Source: Bacteroides sp. (lineage in GTDB: Bacteria > Bacteroidota > Bacteroidia > Bacteroidales > Muribaculaceae). From it: a DNA stretch of 47,242 nucleotides. Every line of letters begins with the position of its first letter. Position 1 is the stretch's first letter. Position numbers and translations under genes: made by a program. The stretch is taken from contig JAAVCF010000001.1 of assembly GCA_014802445.1 (NCBI GenBank), positions 1-47,242 of the forward strand, read 5' to 3'. Of the stretch, positions 1-7,762 are shown in pieces. The notes under the pieces are model-generated. The model saw only the letters and a list, made by a program, of their open reading frames with translations. It made no database searches and had not been told where the DNA came from.

Positions 1-474
1 CGGGAAGCAGGATTCAGAGTGTCGGCCGTGCAGAACCACTTCAGCCTTCTTTACCGTTCATCGGAAAAGGCCGGCATACTTGACTACTGCAAGGAAAACA
101 ACATCGACTTCTTCGCCTATATGACACTTGAACAAGGTGCGCTGAGCGGTAAGTACGGCACAGCTAATCCCATGCCTGAAGGAAGCGGACGTGCAGCGAC
201 ATACAATCCTATACTTCCTAAACTTGACAATCTGATTGCTGCAATGCGCGAAATCGGAGAATCCCATAATGCAACTGTTTCTCAGGTTGCAATCGCCTAT
301 GCAATAAACAAGGGTACATACCCGATTATCGGCGTCACCAAACCACGCCATGTAGCGGAGGCGGCCATAGCGTCCAAAATCAAATTGAGCAATGACGAAA
401 TCAGCCTTCTGGAGAAGCTCGCTGCTGATACAGGTGTCGATACCAAAGGCTCATGGGAGAATCATATGAGCTAA
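1..474 (+). CDS. Aldo/keto reductase, C-terminal part (cut by window start)
   Basis: The reading frame is open from base 1 (it begins REAGFRVSAVQNHFS) and ends at TAA 472-474, so the true start lies before the window. The visible 157 residues are the C-terminal half of an aldo/keto reductase barrel. QNHFSLLYR corresponds to the strand-6 'QN.Y...' segment. The run VSQVAIAYAINKGTYPIIGVTKPRHV is the usual NADPH-binding end, with a Gly-x-Thr-(K/R) followed by the helix ending ISLLEKLA. Such enzymes reduce carbonyl groups with NADPH in the cytosol; the substrate cannot be read from the sequence. The catalytic Asp, Tyr, Lys and His are upstream and not visible. A strong terminator follows directly, so this is the last gene of its unit. 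Confidence 0.85.
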   Translation, partial: REAGFRVSAVQNHFSLLYRSSEKAGILDYCKENNIDFFAYMTLEQGALSGKYGTANPMPEGSGRAATYNPILPKLDNLIAAMREIGESHNATVSQVAIAYAINKGTYPIIGVTKPRHVAEAAIASKIKLSNDEISLLEKLAADTGVDTKGSWENHMS

Positions 475-501
475 AAATCTCAATGCAAACATTATCAATA
501 T

Positions 502-541
502 AGAGCGATGTCATATTTATTGTGATATCGCTCTTTTTTTA
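502..541 (+). terminator. Intrinsic terminator after the aldo/keto reductase
   Basis: A 12-bp stem (502-513 pairing with 523-534, one G-T wobble) with a 9-base AT-rich loop is followed at once by seven T residues. It sits 27 bases after the stop codon of the aldo/keto reductase. Confidence 0.85.
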
Positions 542-567
542 TCTATTTTAGTCAGCACACACCTTTT

Positions 568-598
568 ATTGGATAAAATACGCACTATTTTATCCAAT
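568..598. repeat. Perfect 13-bp inverted repeat between convergent genes
   Basis: ATTGGATAAAATA at 568-580 is followed after CGCAC by its exact reverse complement at 586-598. A third, imperfect half (ATTGGACAAAAT) lies at 610-621. No T-run follows on either strand, so it is not a classic terminator. It may be an operator or a transcript-end stem for the minus-strand gene at 655-1317. Confidence 0.6.
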
Positions 599-654
599 AC
601 AGTGAATTTATTGGACAAAATTTTGTTTATTTTTGAATACTTACTTGAAATTCC

Positions 655-1317
655 TCAGAACAGCCAATAGGCTAATGAGACTGAGAGTGTGCGTTGCTTG
701 CCGTTGCCATAATATGTAGCTGTGGCAAGACCAAGATCGTATTCAGCCTTGAGTGTGAAATGACGGTAGTTTAGGTTCAATGCGAAAGCCATTCCTCCAT
801 CAGCCCGGTTGCATGGTCTGAAAGGGGCCACTCCATTACTGCTCTCGGTGTGTGAGAAGGTATTGACCCTTGCCTCATATGGCTGATTAAAGCTGTCCTC
901 TCCCGTGACAAATGAGTCACCGTTTATGCCGACTGCGAAGTATCCTCCAACTTCCGGCTTGATGCTGAAATGTTTGCCGATGGTGAACTCATACCCTGCC
1001 ATCAGAGGAATCTGAAGATAGTCCATCTCAGCAAATTTTATGGAACTTATTCCAGTGTTCAGCATATTATCTCCCGAAGTGGTTGCACCCTTACGGACGT
1101 ATGCCAGTCCGGATTCAAACGAGATGTGATTACGGAGGGTGTATTCTGCGTTCGCACCAAACTTAAAGCCGTTGCGGTGGGTGGATGCGTATTCCTCTAC
1201 AGCAAGTGTGTTGTTGACATATCCTGCTTCTACTCCGAAATTCCATTTCTGAGCCATGCTGCTCAATGGACATGCTGCAAAAATGATTACAGCTAATTTT
1301 AATAAATTAAATTTCAT
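655..1317 (-). CDS. Outer-membrane beta-barrel protein (PorT/OmpW-like)
   Basis: A 220-residue protein with a Sec signal peptide (residues 1-22, ending SSMA) and then alternating short beta segments with polar and aromatic residues: WNFGVEAGYV, ISFESGLAYVR, LQIPLMAGYEF, FSIKPEVGGYFAVG, FTLKAEYDLGL. It ends in an aromatic residue (LAYWLF), as outer-membrane barrels do. This fits the 8-stranded barrel family annotated as 'outer membrane beta-barrel protein' or porin-family protein in Bacteroidetes. Whether it is structural, adhesive or a small channel is unknown. It is a single-gene unit with its own -7 element at 1337-1344 and is convergent with the aldo/keto reductase. Confidence 0.75.
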   Translation of the reverse strand: MKFNLLKLAVIIFAACPLSSMAQKWNFGVEAGYVNNTLAVEEYASTHRNGFKFGANAEYTLRNHISFESGLAYVRKGATTSGDNMLNTGISSIKFAEMDYLQIPLMAGYEFTIGKHFSIKPEVGGYFAVGINGDSFVTGEDSFNQPYEARVNTFSHTESSNGVAPFRPCNRADGGMAFALNLNYRHFTLKAEYDLGLATATYYGNGKQRTLSVSLAYWLF

Positions 1318-1336
1318 GATTCTTTTTTGTCTGATG

Positions 1337-1344
1337 CAAAATTA
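1337..1344 (-). promoter_or_regulatory. Bacteroidetes -7 element for the 655-1317 gene
   Basis: On the minus strand this reads TAATTTTG, an exact match to TAnnTTTG. It predicts a transcript start about 16 bases before the ATG at 1317. No clear -33 TTTG was found. Confidence 0.5.
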
Positions 1345-1423
1345 CAACATTATTATGATAAATGAGTAATTTCTTCTTACAGGTCTTTAACTATATAGTA
1401 AATTTCAATGAATCAGCGAAGTA

Positions 1424-3520
1424 TCAACGGATGGATGATGCGCTGCCTGATGTGTCCTGTAGGTCATCTCCTCGCTGCACTTTCTTTCCATACCCAAATG
1501 TGTATGCAAGCGTTAGATTGACCCTTCTATGGTCATTAACATCAATAATCGCAGTATTCATTTTATAATTCGGGGTGTCAATCATCATTGCATTACCCTT
1601 CCAGTGACTACGGAACGGATTGATCACGAATGCGGTAACAGACCAAGAAGCATTACCCCACCCGGCCATTAACCAATATTGAGCTCGAGATTTTCTTTTT
1701 ATTGGATCTGCCTGATTGAAGAAGGTCTTGGGGGTGGAATATGTAGCACCAACATAGAACTGACCGCAATAATATGTTGCATTAAGAGTTGCAAAAAGAC
1801 TGGTATATGACTGTTCAAACACATCAGTGAATTTATGATAGGACACGGTGGGACGGGCTTGCATTACGAGTTTACGGTTGAAGGCATACGCTGAAAAATT
1901 GATAGTGCCCCAAATGTTATGATAATTTCCGCAATTCTCAGGTTTAACCAAAATTCCTTTACCATCTTCAGTCAGAGAGTAGGTATCAGCATAAAAATTG
2001 TGTTTGTAAACCCACGCTGCCACCGGTGATATATTTATATACTGTGAAGGAATCCACGTATAGCTCAATTGTGTTGACATTGTGTGATAAGAGCGTAAAT
2101 CAGGGTTGCCCTGCGACCACTTGAGTAAATCAGTTTGAAGCAAAACGGCATTTGTCTGAGATCCGCTGGGAGTGTCTATGGAATAATTGAAAAATGCCCC
2201 CAGTCGGTGACCACTTGCAGGCATCCAGTTGATGTTAAAATTCACAGTGGGATAGAATTTACTTTCTTCCACATTCGATGTTTTGGAACGGTAGTATGTG
2301 GCAGACATTCCAAGGCGCGAATACAATTTATGGCTTGGTGAAAATGTATAAGTGACTCCGGGAGCTATAAGCAATTGCGATGTGTTATTTTTATTTAACG
2401 TTGAACCTATATAATCAATGGAACTTTCATAGGTGTCAGTCGTACACTCAACTGAAACATCATGCTTGTCATTGAATGACTTAGATATATCAATCTCGCT
2501 TTCCGTTGCCCACGTATTTTCTTTGGCAATAAGATTGCGGATTGTAAAATCACTTTCCGTCATTTCTTGTGTTTGGTTGATGTGGTCAAAAGAGAGTTGA
2601 AAAGAAGCTGACAAAGCCCAATCATTTGGAAGTTCCTGAAAAAACTCGTTTGCCCAACTCACGTTGTTCTTGCGTGACGGACTGTTTGTCATCCAGCTGT
2701 CTGCATCAAACAGGTTTGGAGTATATTGCAGTGTTCCACTTCTTTTGTCGGCTCGATTTCCTTGGTATGACCAATTAAGGGTAGAAGAAAACTGGGTGTT
2801 GCTCCCTTGATACAAAGCTCTAAATGATGCACTTGGTCTATTGAAAACATAATTGGACTTATCCCAAATGCTTGTGCGAGATATGCCGTCGGGAGCCACA
2901 TCTTCATAACCCAGCAAACGGAAGAGTTCAATCTTATTTGTCCCGTTATGAGAGCTGTTAGTGTATTGGTAATACGCTCTCGCGTCAAAAGTCATCTTCT
3001 TATAAACCATCTTGGAATTTAGGGTATTATAAGATGAAAAACAGCTCAGGAACATTTCCGTAGTGTTCAACTTTGTGTATCCACCATACTCATATTTCTG
3101 CATAATATAGTTCACAACATGGGCGGAATTACGAAATTTCGGGTCGGTGGGATAGTCTAATATTTCCACTCGTAAAACATCGCGGGTGTTCATATCAGCA
3201 ACATCACTTTCTGTAGCCGGCACTCCGTCAATAAAAAATGCAACAGACTCTCCCGTATTCATTTTGACTGTCCCTGCAAGAGCATCTACAGTCAGTTGCG
3301 GAATAGCCAACTGCTGCAAAAGCATTGTGCCGTTTGCAGATGCGTTTCGTTGCTGTTTAGTTGGCGAATAGCTGACTTTATTTACTGTGATATACATTCT
3401 ATCAGCCTGAATTACAACTTCGTTAAGTTCATGTGACTTTAACGTGTCGACCAATTCTTGAGCATAAATAGAAACCGTTACAAATGTCAATAATATTAAT
3501 AAAATGATATTCTTTGTCAT
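1424..3520 (-). CDS. TonB-dependent receptor-like outer-membrane beta-barrel protein
   Basis: About 698 residues. A signal peptide (MTKNIILLILLTFVTVSIYA) is followed by a short plug-like part (HELNEVVIQADR, ESVAFFIDGVPA, VLRVEILDYP) and a long barrel of amphipathic strands. The end GYGKKVQRGDD is characteristic of the Bacteroidetes 'outer membrane beta-barrel' TonB-receptor relatives. It lacks the N-terminal carboxypeptidase-D-like domain seen in many such receptors. Its likely role is transport or display at the outer membrane; the ligand is unknown. Start choice: an ATG at 3541 would add MKKHFII, but the -7 element at 3548-3555 places the transcript start next to that ATG. I therefore prefer 3520 with a leader of about 22 bases, although a leaderless start at 3541 is possible. 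Confidence 0.8.
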   Translation of the reverse strand: MTKNIILLILLTFVTVSIYAQELVDTLKSHELNEVVIQADRMYITVNKVSYSPTKQQRNASANGTMLLQQLAIPQLTVDALAGTVKMNTGESVAFFIDGVPATESDVADMNTRDVLRVEILDYPTDPKFRNSAHVVNYIMQKYEYGGYTKLNTTEMFLSCFSSYNTLNSKMVYKKMTFDARAYYQYTNSSHNGTNKIELFRLLGYEDVAPDGISRTSIWDKSNYVFNRPSASFRALYQGSNTQFSSTLNWSYQGNRADKRSGTLQYTPNLFDADSWMTNSPSRKNNVSWANEFFQELPNDWALSASFQLSFDHINQTQEMTESDFTIRNLIAKENTWATESEIDISKSFNDKHDVSVECTTDTYESSIDYIGSTLNKNNTSQLLIAPGVTYTFSPSHKLYSRLGMSATYYRSKTSNVEESKFYPTVNFNINWMPASGHRLGAFFNYSIDTPSGSQTNAVLLQTDLLKWSQGNPDLRSYHTMSTQLSYTWIPSQYINISPVAAWVYKHNFYADTYSLTEDGKGILVKPENCGNYHNIWGTINFSAYAFNRKLVMQARPTVSYHKFTDVFEQSYTSLFATLNATYYCGQFYVGATYSTPKTFFNQADPIKRKSRAQYWLMAGWGNASWSVTAFVINPFRSHWKGNAMMIDTPNYKMNTAIIDVNDHRRVNLTLAYTFGYGKKVQRGDDLQDTSGSASSIR

Positions 3521-3547
3521 AATAATGAAATGTTTTTTCATTATTGC

Positions 3548-3555
3548 AAAATTAC
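3548..3555 (-). promoter_or_regulatory. -7 element for the TonB-receptor-like gene
   Basis: The minus strand reads TAATTTTG, an exact TAnnTTTG match, five bases before the ATG at 3541 and 27 before the ATG at 3520. It decides between the two start codons as described for that gene. Confidence 0.5.
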
Positions 3556-3627
3556 TCTATTTGCGCCATCCTGCCTATACACAAAAGTGTACGATTGCAG
3601 TTTTGAGACGCATTTGCTCACGCAAGA

Positions 3628-3666
3628 ACGGCGGCGCATTGAGCAGAAACGGCGATGGATTGAGCA
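3628..3666. repeat. Two imperfect 18-bp direct repeats, 21 bp apart
   Basis: ACGGCGGCGCATTGAGCA (3628-3645) and ACGGCGATGGATTGAGCA (3649-3666) match at 15 of 18 bases and repeat every 21 bases, about two helical turns. They lie in the divergent region between the TonB-receptor-like gene and the first amidohydrolase, where a regulator could bind. A small palindrome TACAC-AAAA-GTGTA lies at 3579-3592. Confidence 0.4.
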
Positions 3667-3744
3667 ATTCCGCATACAGCGCGAACCATCCATAATAATT
3701 TACGTTTTTCTTTAGTTAACTTAGCAGAATCAAAATTCAACTTT

Positions 3745-4833
3745 ATGACCACTATCCAAAACGTTAGAGTGTTCGACGGCGAGAAGCTCACATCACCCAC
3801 GAATGTGGTGATTGACAATGGAGTTATAAAAAGCGTCGGACCCGATGTTCCGGCGGGCAGTGACGTGATAGACGGCGCAGGGAAGACTCTTCTGCCCGGA
3901 TTCATTGACACGCATATGCATATCGACAGTCGCGACAACTGCGTTTTGGCCGCTGAGTATGGTGTAACCACTCTTATTGACCAAATGTGTAAGGACACCG
4001 CGCTTATTGACTCGCTTCGCGACCCGGATGAACCCATCGCATCCGTGCGCAGCGTCTACATGCCCGTGGAGTCACAGGCCGGCCCTATGATGGTCAAGGC
4101 ACTGGGCTATGCTCCTGACTTTGCCGCCACAAAGGAGGATGTGCACCGCATTATCGATAAGCAGATTGCCAAAGGTGCGTTCTTTATAAAGCTGATTCTT
4201 GATGTGCCCCCTCTCACCACCGGTATGCTCAGCGAGGAGCTGGTGGCCGAGGCCGTCCGTTATGCCCATGAGAAAGGGAAGAAAATCTCAGCCCACTGCA
4301 CCACGGTGGAAGCATATGAACGTGCTGCAAAATGCGGAGTGGACATTCTCAACCATATTCCCAAGGATGTGGTGCTCCCGCAGGAAATCATTGATGAAAT
4401 CAAAGCTAAAGGGGTTGTGGTGATTCCCACAATGGTCATGCAGGAAGGGCTTGTGAACAGTCTGAAGAAGGTAATGCCCGAACGTGCCGGTGATTTCAGT
4501 GTGGTGGTGGCAACTGTCCGCGCAATGCATGATGCCGGGATAAAAATCCTTGTCGGCACCGACTCCAATAACACCAATGCACTCTGCCACATAAAGCATG
4601 GCCAAAGCCTCCATCGTGAGTTTGCACTGCTCAAGGAGGCCGGTTTATCCAACGTTGAAATTCTGCGAGGCACAACGGTTGACGCTGCTCAATTTTTCGG
4701 TCTTACTGACCGTGGCAGCATAGAGCCCGGCAAACGCGCCGACCTTGTGCTCGTGGAGGGTGACCCGACGCAGGACATCTCGGCTGCCGACAAGATTGAC
4801 AGCGTGTGGGTGAAAGGTAAAAAAGCACTCTAA
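3745..4833 (+). CDS. Amidohydrolase family protein (imidazolonepropionase/prolidase-like)
   Basis: A 362-residue metal-dependent hydrolase of the amidohydrolase superfamily. A small beta-sandwich part at residues 1-50 leads to PGFIDTHMHI, giving the metal-binding HxH at residues 57 and 59. Later come FFIKLILD (a possible carboxylated bridging Lys), ISAHCTT and LNHIPK (metal His residues), VGTDSNN (catalytic Asp), and the closing GSIEPGKRADLVLVEGDP typical of the family. It is complete and probably cytosolic, since there is no signal peptide. Family members hydrolyse amide or ester bonds in small or cyclic substrates; the actual substrate is not readable. It forms an operon with the next gene (16-base gap). 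A weak -7-like TAACTTAG lies at 3717-3724. Confidence 0.85.
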   Translation: MTTIQNVRVFDGEKLTSPTNVVIDNGVIKSVGPDVPAGSDVIDGAGKTLLPGFIDTHMHIDSRDNCVLAAEYGVTTLIDQMCKDTALIDSLRDPDEPIASVRSVYMPVESQAGPMMVKALGYAPDFAATKEDVHRIIDKQIAKGAFFIKLILDVPPLTTGMLSEELVAEAVRYAHEKGKKISAHCTTVEAYERAAKCGVDILNHIPKDVVLPQEIIDEIKAKGVVVIPTMVMQEGLVNSLKKVMPERAGDFSVVVATVRAMHDAGIKILVGTDSNNTNALCHIKHGQSLHREFALLKEAGLSNVEILRGTTVDAAQFFGLTDRGSIEPGKRADLVLVEGDPTQDISAADKIDSVWVKGKKAL

Positions 4834-4849
4834 AATAAAACAAACGACT

Positions 4850-5854
4850 ATGAAAATTATAGCTATTGAAGAACATACCGTCAATTCCGCCATCGGAGCC
4901 GCAGTTGCCGGTGTAGTAAAAAACAACGTTTCTTATATTTCAACATTTGCTGCCGATGACCTCCCCGGTTCAGCTACCGCAAATAGCCTTACTGACTTGG
5001 ACAAAGGCCGCATCGAAGACATGGACAAGAATGGAATCACCATGGAGATTCTGTCTTATTCAAATCCATCGCAGTGGATTCTTGACGAGAAGCAGGCCGT
5101 TGAGCTATGTAAAAAGGCAAATGACGACTTGGCCGCACTTGTAAAACGCCATCCCGGTCGTTTTGAAGCATTCGCCACACTACCCTGGGTGAGCCCCGAG
5201 GCTGCGGCTGCTGAACTTCGCCGTGTAGTGAAGGAGTACGGCTTTAAGGGCGTTCTGCTTAGCGGCCGCCCTCAGGTTGGCGCTAAGTTCCTTGATGATG
5301 CGTCATATGACCCCGTGTGGGAAGCTCTTACCGAACTTGACCTCCCCATCTATATCCATCCCGGATTCCCCGTTCCGGAGGTTCAACAGGTTTACTACAC
5401 CGGCTTTAACGACAAGGTAACTACCATACTCAGCAGCTACGGTTTCGGATGGCATCTTGAACCGGGCATTCAGGTGCTCCGCATGATTCTTGCCGGTGTG
5501 TTCGATCGCTTCCCCTCCCTGAAAGTTATCTCCGGCCACTGGGGAGAAGTGGTGGCATACTACATTCCTCGATTTGACCAGACCATGCCTCCATCTGTGA
5601 CCGGTCTTAAGGAAAAGATTTCAACTTACTTCCGTCGCAACGTCTATGTAACACCCAGTGGTATCTACGATTACGACAGTCTTAATTACTGCATCAGCAA
5701 GTTCGGTGTCGATCATATTATTTTCGCAGCTGATTATCCCTATATTCCTGAAACGGATGCGCGTGCTTTCATTGAGAACGCACCTATCTCAGAGGAAGAT
5801 AAATACCTCATTGCACAGGGCAACGCCGAGCGTATATTCAAAATCAAACTCTAA
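4850..5854 (+). CDS. ACMSD-type amidohydrolase / aromatic acid decarboxylase-like protein
   Basis: A 334-residue protein of the amidohydrolase-2 (PF04909) group, which includes aminocarboxymuconate-semialdehyde decarboxylase and the resorcylate and dihydroxybenzoate decarboxylases. It starts MKIIAIEEHT, with the EEH form of the metal motif (E8, H10-like region) common in the hydroxybenzoate decarboxylase branch. IYIHPGFP, ISGHWGEV and FAADYPYI supply the expected His and catalytic Asp. Members act on aromatic or muconate acids by non-oxidative C-C cleavage, so decarboxylation is the likeliest chemistry, but the substrate is unknown. It shares its operon with the preceding amidohydrolase and is clearly paralogous to the gene at 6731-7741. 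A bidirectional terminator follows. Confidence 0.82.
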   Translation: MKIIAIEEHTVNSAIGAAVAGVVKNNVSYISTFAADDLPGSATANSLTDLDKGRIEDMDKNGITMEILSYSNPSQWILDEKQAVELCKKANDDLAALVKRHPGRFEAFATLPWVSPEAAAAELRRVVKEYGFKGVLLSGRPQVGAKFLDDASYDPVWEALTELDLPIYIHPGFPVPEVQQVYYTGFNDKVTTILSSYGFGWHLEPGIQVLRMILAGVFDRFPSLKVISGHWGEVVAYYIPRFDQTMPPSVTGLKEKISTYFRRNVYVTPSGIYDYDSLNYCISKFGVDHIIFAADYPYIPETDARAFIENAPISEEDKYLIAQGNAERIFKIKL

Positions 5855-5874
5855 GAAACGAGTCATTAAACATG

Positions 5875-5914
5875 AATTACCCCTCCAACAGAATAATCTG
5901 AAGGAGGGGTAATT
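5875..5914. terminator. Bidirectional terminator-like hairpin
   Basis: A perfect 12-bp stem (5875-5886 with 5903-5914, arm AATTACCCCTCC) with a 16-base loop lies between two convergent genes ending at 5854 and 5937. AT-rich sequence on both sides would supply a weak U-tract in either direction. Confidence 0.75.
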
Positions 5915-5936
5915 TGTATAATAACATTAGTATTAG

Positions 5937-6527
5937 TCACTTACCATTTAGCCAGCTATCAGCAGTGTCATAAATCTTCTGAACGCTTTCCGTACGGTCA
6001 GTGCCTTCAAGGTCCTGGGAGATTGTGCCTCCGGCAAGCATTCTGGTGTAAGCGAGCCAGCGGTAAGATTCGCGCAGCCCCTTCACATCGTCAGGGTTAA
6101 TCTTCAAATCCACTCCGGGGATGGCCGGGGCAAGAGTGTCATACTCATTAATCGACGTCATATTCACGATTTTCCACACGCCATTGATTTTCTCAATGCG
6201 CTCCACAAGGAGCATGAACGACGTCAGCACCGCCTCCTCTCCGTGAACCATCAGCTCACGCGTGGTGGTCATAGGGTACTCCACCACCGCACGGTCAGAA
6301 GTCCGGTTTATTCTAATCAGCGGCGGATTGCATCGGTTCACAATCGGGAGGGATTTCTGAGCCTCCACCGATTCTTTGCCCACGAATGAGCTCACGCCGC
6401 CGTTTTGCCATGAGGTGTGAATAGTGGCATCGGGAGCATAGCACTCTGCGAGCTCTTTGCTTCGGTGGCTCACGCGATACATTCGTTCGGCCACCACGAG
6501 GTTTTGAATTGCGTCAAAGTCTGTCAT
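5937..6527 (-). CDS. NTF2/SnoaL-like domain protein
   Basis: About 196 residues starting MTDFDAIQNLVVAERMYRV. The pattern of an N-terminal helix, then LAECYAPDATIHTSWQNGG, VEAQKSLP, AVVEYPMTTTRELMVHG and VWKIVNMTSINEYD matches the cone-shaped SnoaL/NTF2-like fold, which in small proteins often houses a dehydratase, isomerase or ligand-binding pocket. It has no signal peptide. I chose the ATG at 6527 because homologue-like sequence begins there; the longer frame from 6575 adds 16 residues of poor quality. It sits convergent to one amidohydrolase operon and divergent from the other, so a role on the same substrate is plausible but inferred. Confidence 0.75.
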   Translation of the reverse strand: MTDFDAIQNLVVAERMYRVSHRSKELAECYAPDATIHTSWQNGGVSSFVGKESVEAQKSLPIVNRCNPPLIRINRTSDRAVVEYPMTTTRELMVHGEEAVLTSFMLLVERIEKINGVWKIVNMTSINEYDTLAPAIPGVDLKINPDDVKGLRESYRWLAYTRMLAGGTISQDLEGTDRTESVQKIYDTADSWLNGK

Positions 6528-6730
6528 ATTTTTTCTAAATTCTGAGATAGGCGTTGAATTCATTATAAATAACATTACAACCTGTAATATACTTTATAGT
6601 TCATTCGCTATTCAAAAGTGCCAAAATTATCAAACAAGTTGATAATTTCAACATCAATTGAAAAAAGACTAAACCTTGCCAACTTTCAATAGTCATATTT
6701 GTTAGAATTTATAGAAAAACAAATTGTAAT

Positions 6731-7741
6731 ATGAAATTGATAACAATTGAAGAGCATTATACAAACCAGAAGGTAATTGATGCCAATGCCAAATATGAGC
6801 CTAAGCGTCAACTTACGCCTGAGCAGCAGAAAGTTGCGAATTTTCTTTGCGCCAATATGTATCCCGCAGCCGAGCTAATGGATATTGACAAATTCCGTAT
6901 CCCCCACATGAATCAGCATGGCATCGCAATGCAGATTCTGTCGTACACTTCGCCTGTAGGCGATTATGTTCCCGCCGATGCGGCTGTTGACATTTGCAAG
7001 ATGGCGAATGACCTGATGGCTGAGGATATTTCAAAATATCCCGATAGATTCAGAGGCATGGCTACATTGCCTATGGCTGATCCCGAAGCTGCCGCCAACG
7101 AACTTGAGAGATGTGTCAAACAGTTAGGTTTTGTAGGCGTACTCCTTGCCGGTCAGTATCAGGGACACTGGATGGACGAACCTCAGTTCCTTCCTATATT
7201 CGACAAGGCTGCCGCGCTGGACATACCAGTGTATTTCCATCCGGCTTTCATAAATCCGATTATTCAGAAATATTATTATGACTCGCCGTCCTATTCTCCT
7301 ATCGTTGCTGCTGGATTAGGCACAGGCGCCATCGGATGGCACTATGATGTAGGCCTGCAAGTAATCAGGATGATTCTGAGCGGCATCTTCGATAAGTATC
7401 CTGAGCTGAAATTTGTGGCCGGACACTGGGGAGATGATATGCCTGCCTACCTCGACAGAATGACACATATCCTTACAACCGAGATAACAGGCCTGCAACG
7501 CAACATCCGCGACTACTACACCTCAAACGTGTGGATAACTCCCAGCGGCATCATGTCAGCAACGAGCCTCTACGCATTTGTGAAGCTGATGCGCCCTGAC
7601 CACATCATCTATTCAGAGGATTATCCGTATATTAAGCCCACAAACTTCGAAATGTTTCTTGCTGACGCGAATCTTCCCGAGGAAGTCAAGGAAATGATAG
7701 CACATGTCAATGCTGAGAAGCTGTACAAACTCGATGTATAA
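6731..7741 (+). CDS. ACMSD-type amidohydrolase, paralogue of the 4850-5854 gene
   Basis: A 336-residue PF04909-type amidohydrolase starting MKLITIEEHYTNQ with the EEH metal motif. VYFHPAFINP, FVAGHWGDDMPAYLDR and IIYSEDYPYI supply the remaining His residues and the Asp. It aligns along its whole length with the product of 4850-5854 (EEH, LSYTSPVGD against LSYSNPSQW, GWHYDVGLQVIRMILSGIFD against GWHLEPGIQVLRMILAGVFD). The two are therefore products of duplication and probably act on related aromatic or cyclic acids. It heads a co-directional run with an aldo/keto reductase (21-base gap) and the OB-fold and phosphoesterase genes. CATATTTG at about 6697-6704 is a one-mismatch -7 element. Confidence 0.82.
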   Translation: MKLITIEEHYTNQKVIDANAKYEPKRQLTPEQQKVANFLCANMYPAAELMDIDKFRIPHMNQHGIAMQILSYTSPVGDYVPADAAVDICKMANDLMAEDISKYPDRFRGMATLPMADPEAAANELERCVKQLGFVGVLLAGQYQGHWMDEPQFLPIFDKAAALDIPVYFHPAFINPIIQKYYYDSPSYSPIVAAGLGTGAIGWHYDVGLQVIRMILSGIFDKYPELKFVAGHWGDDMPAYLDRMTHILTTEITGLQRNIRDYYTSNVWITPSGIMSATSLYAFVKLMRPDHIIYSEDYPYIKPTNFEMFLADANLPEEVKEMIAHVNAEKLYKLDV

Positions 7742-7762
7742 ACTATAAAAGAAGCTATATTT

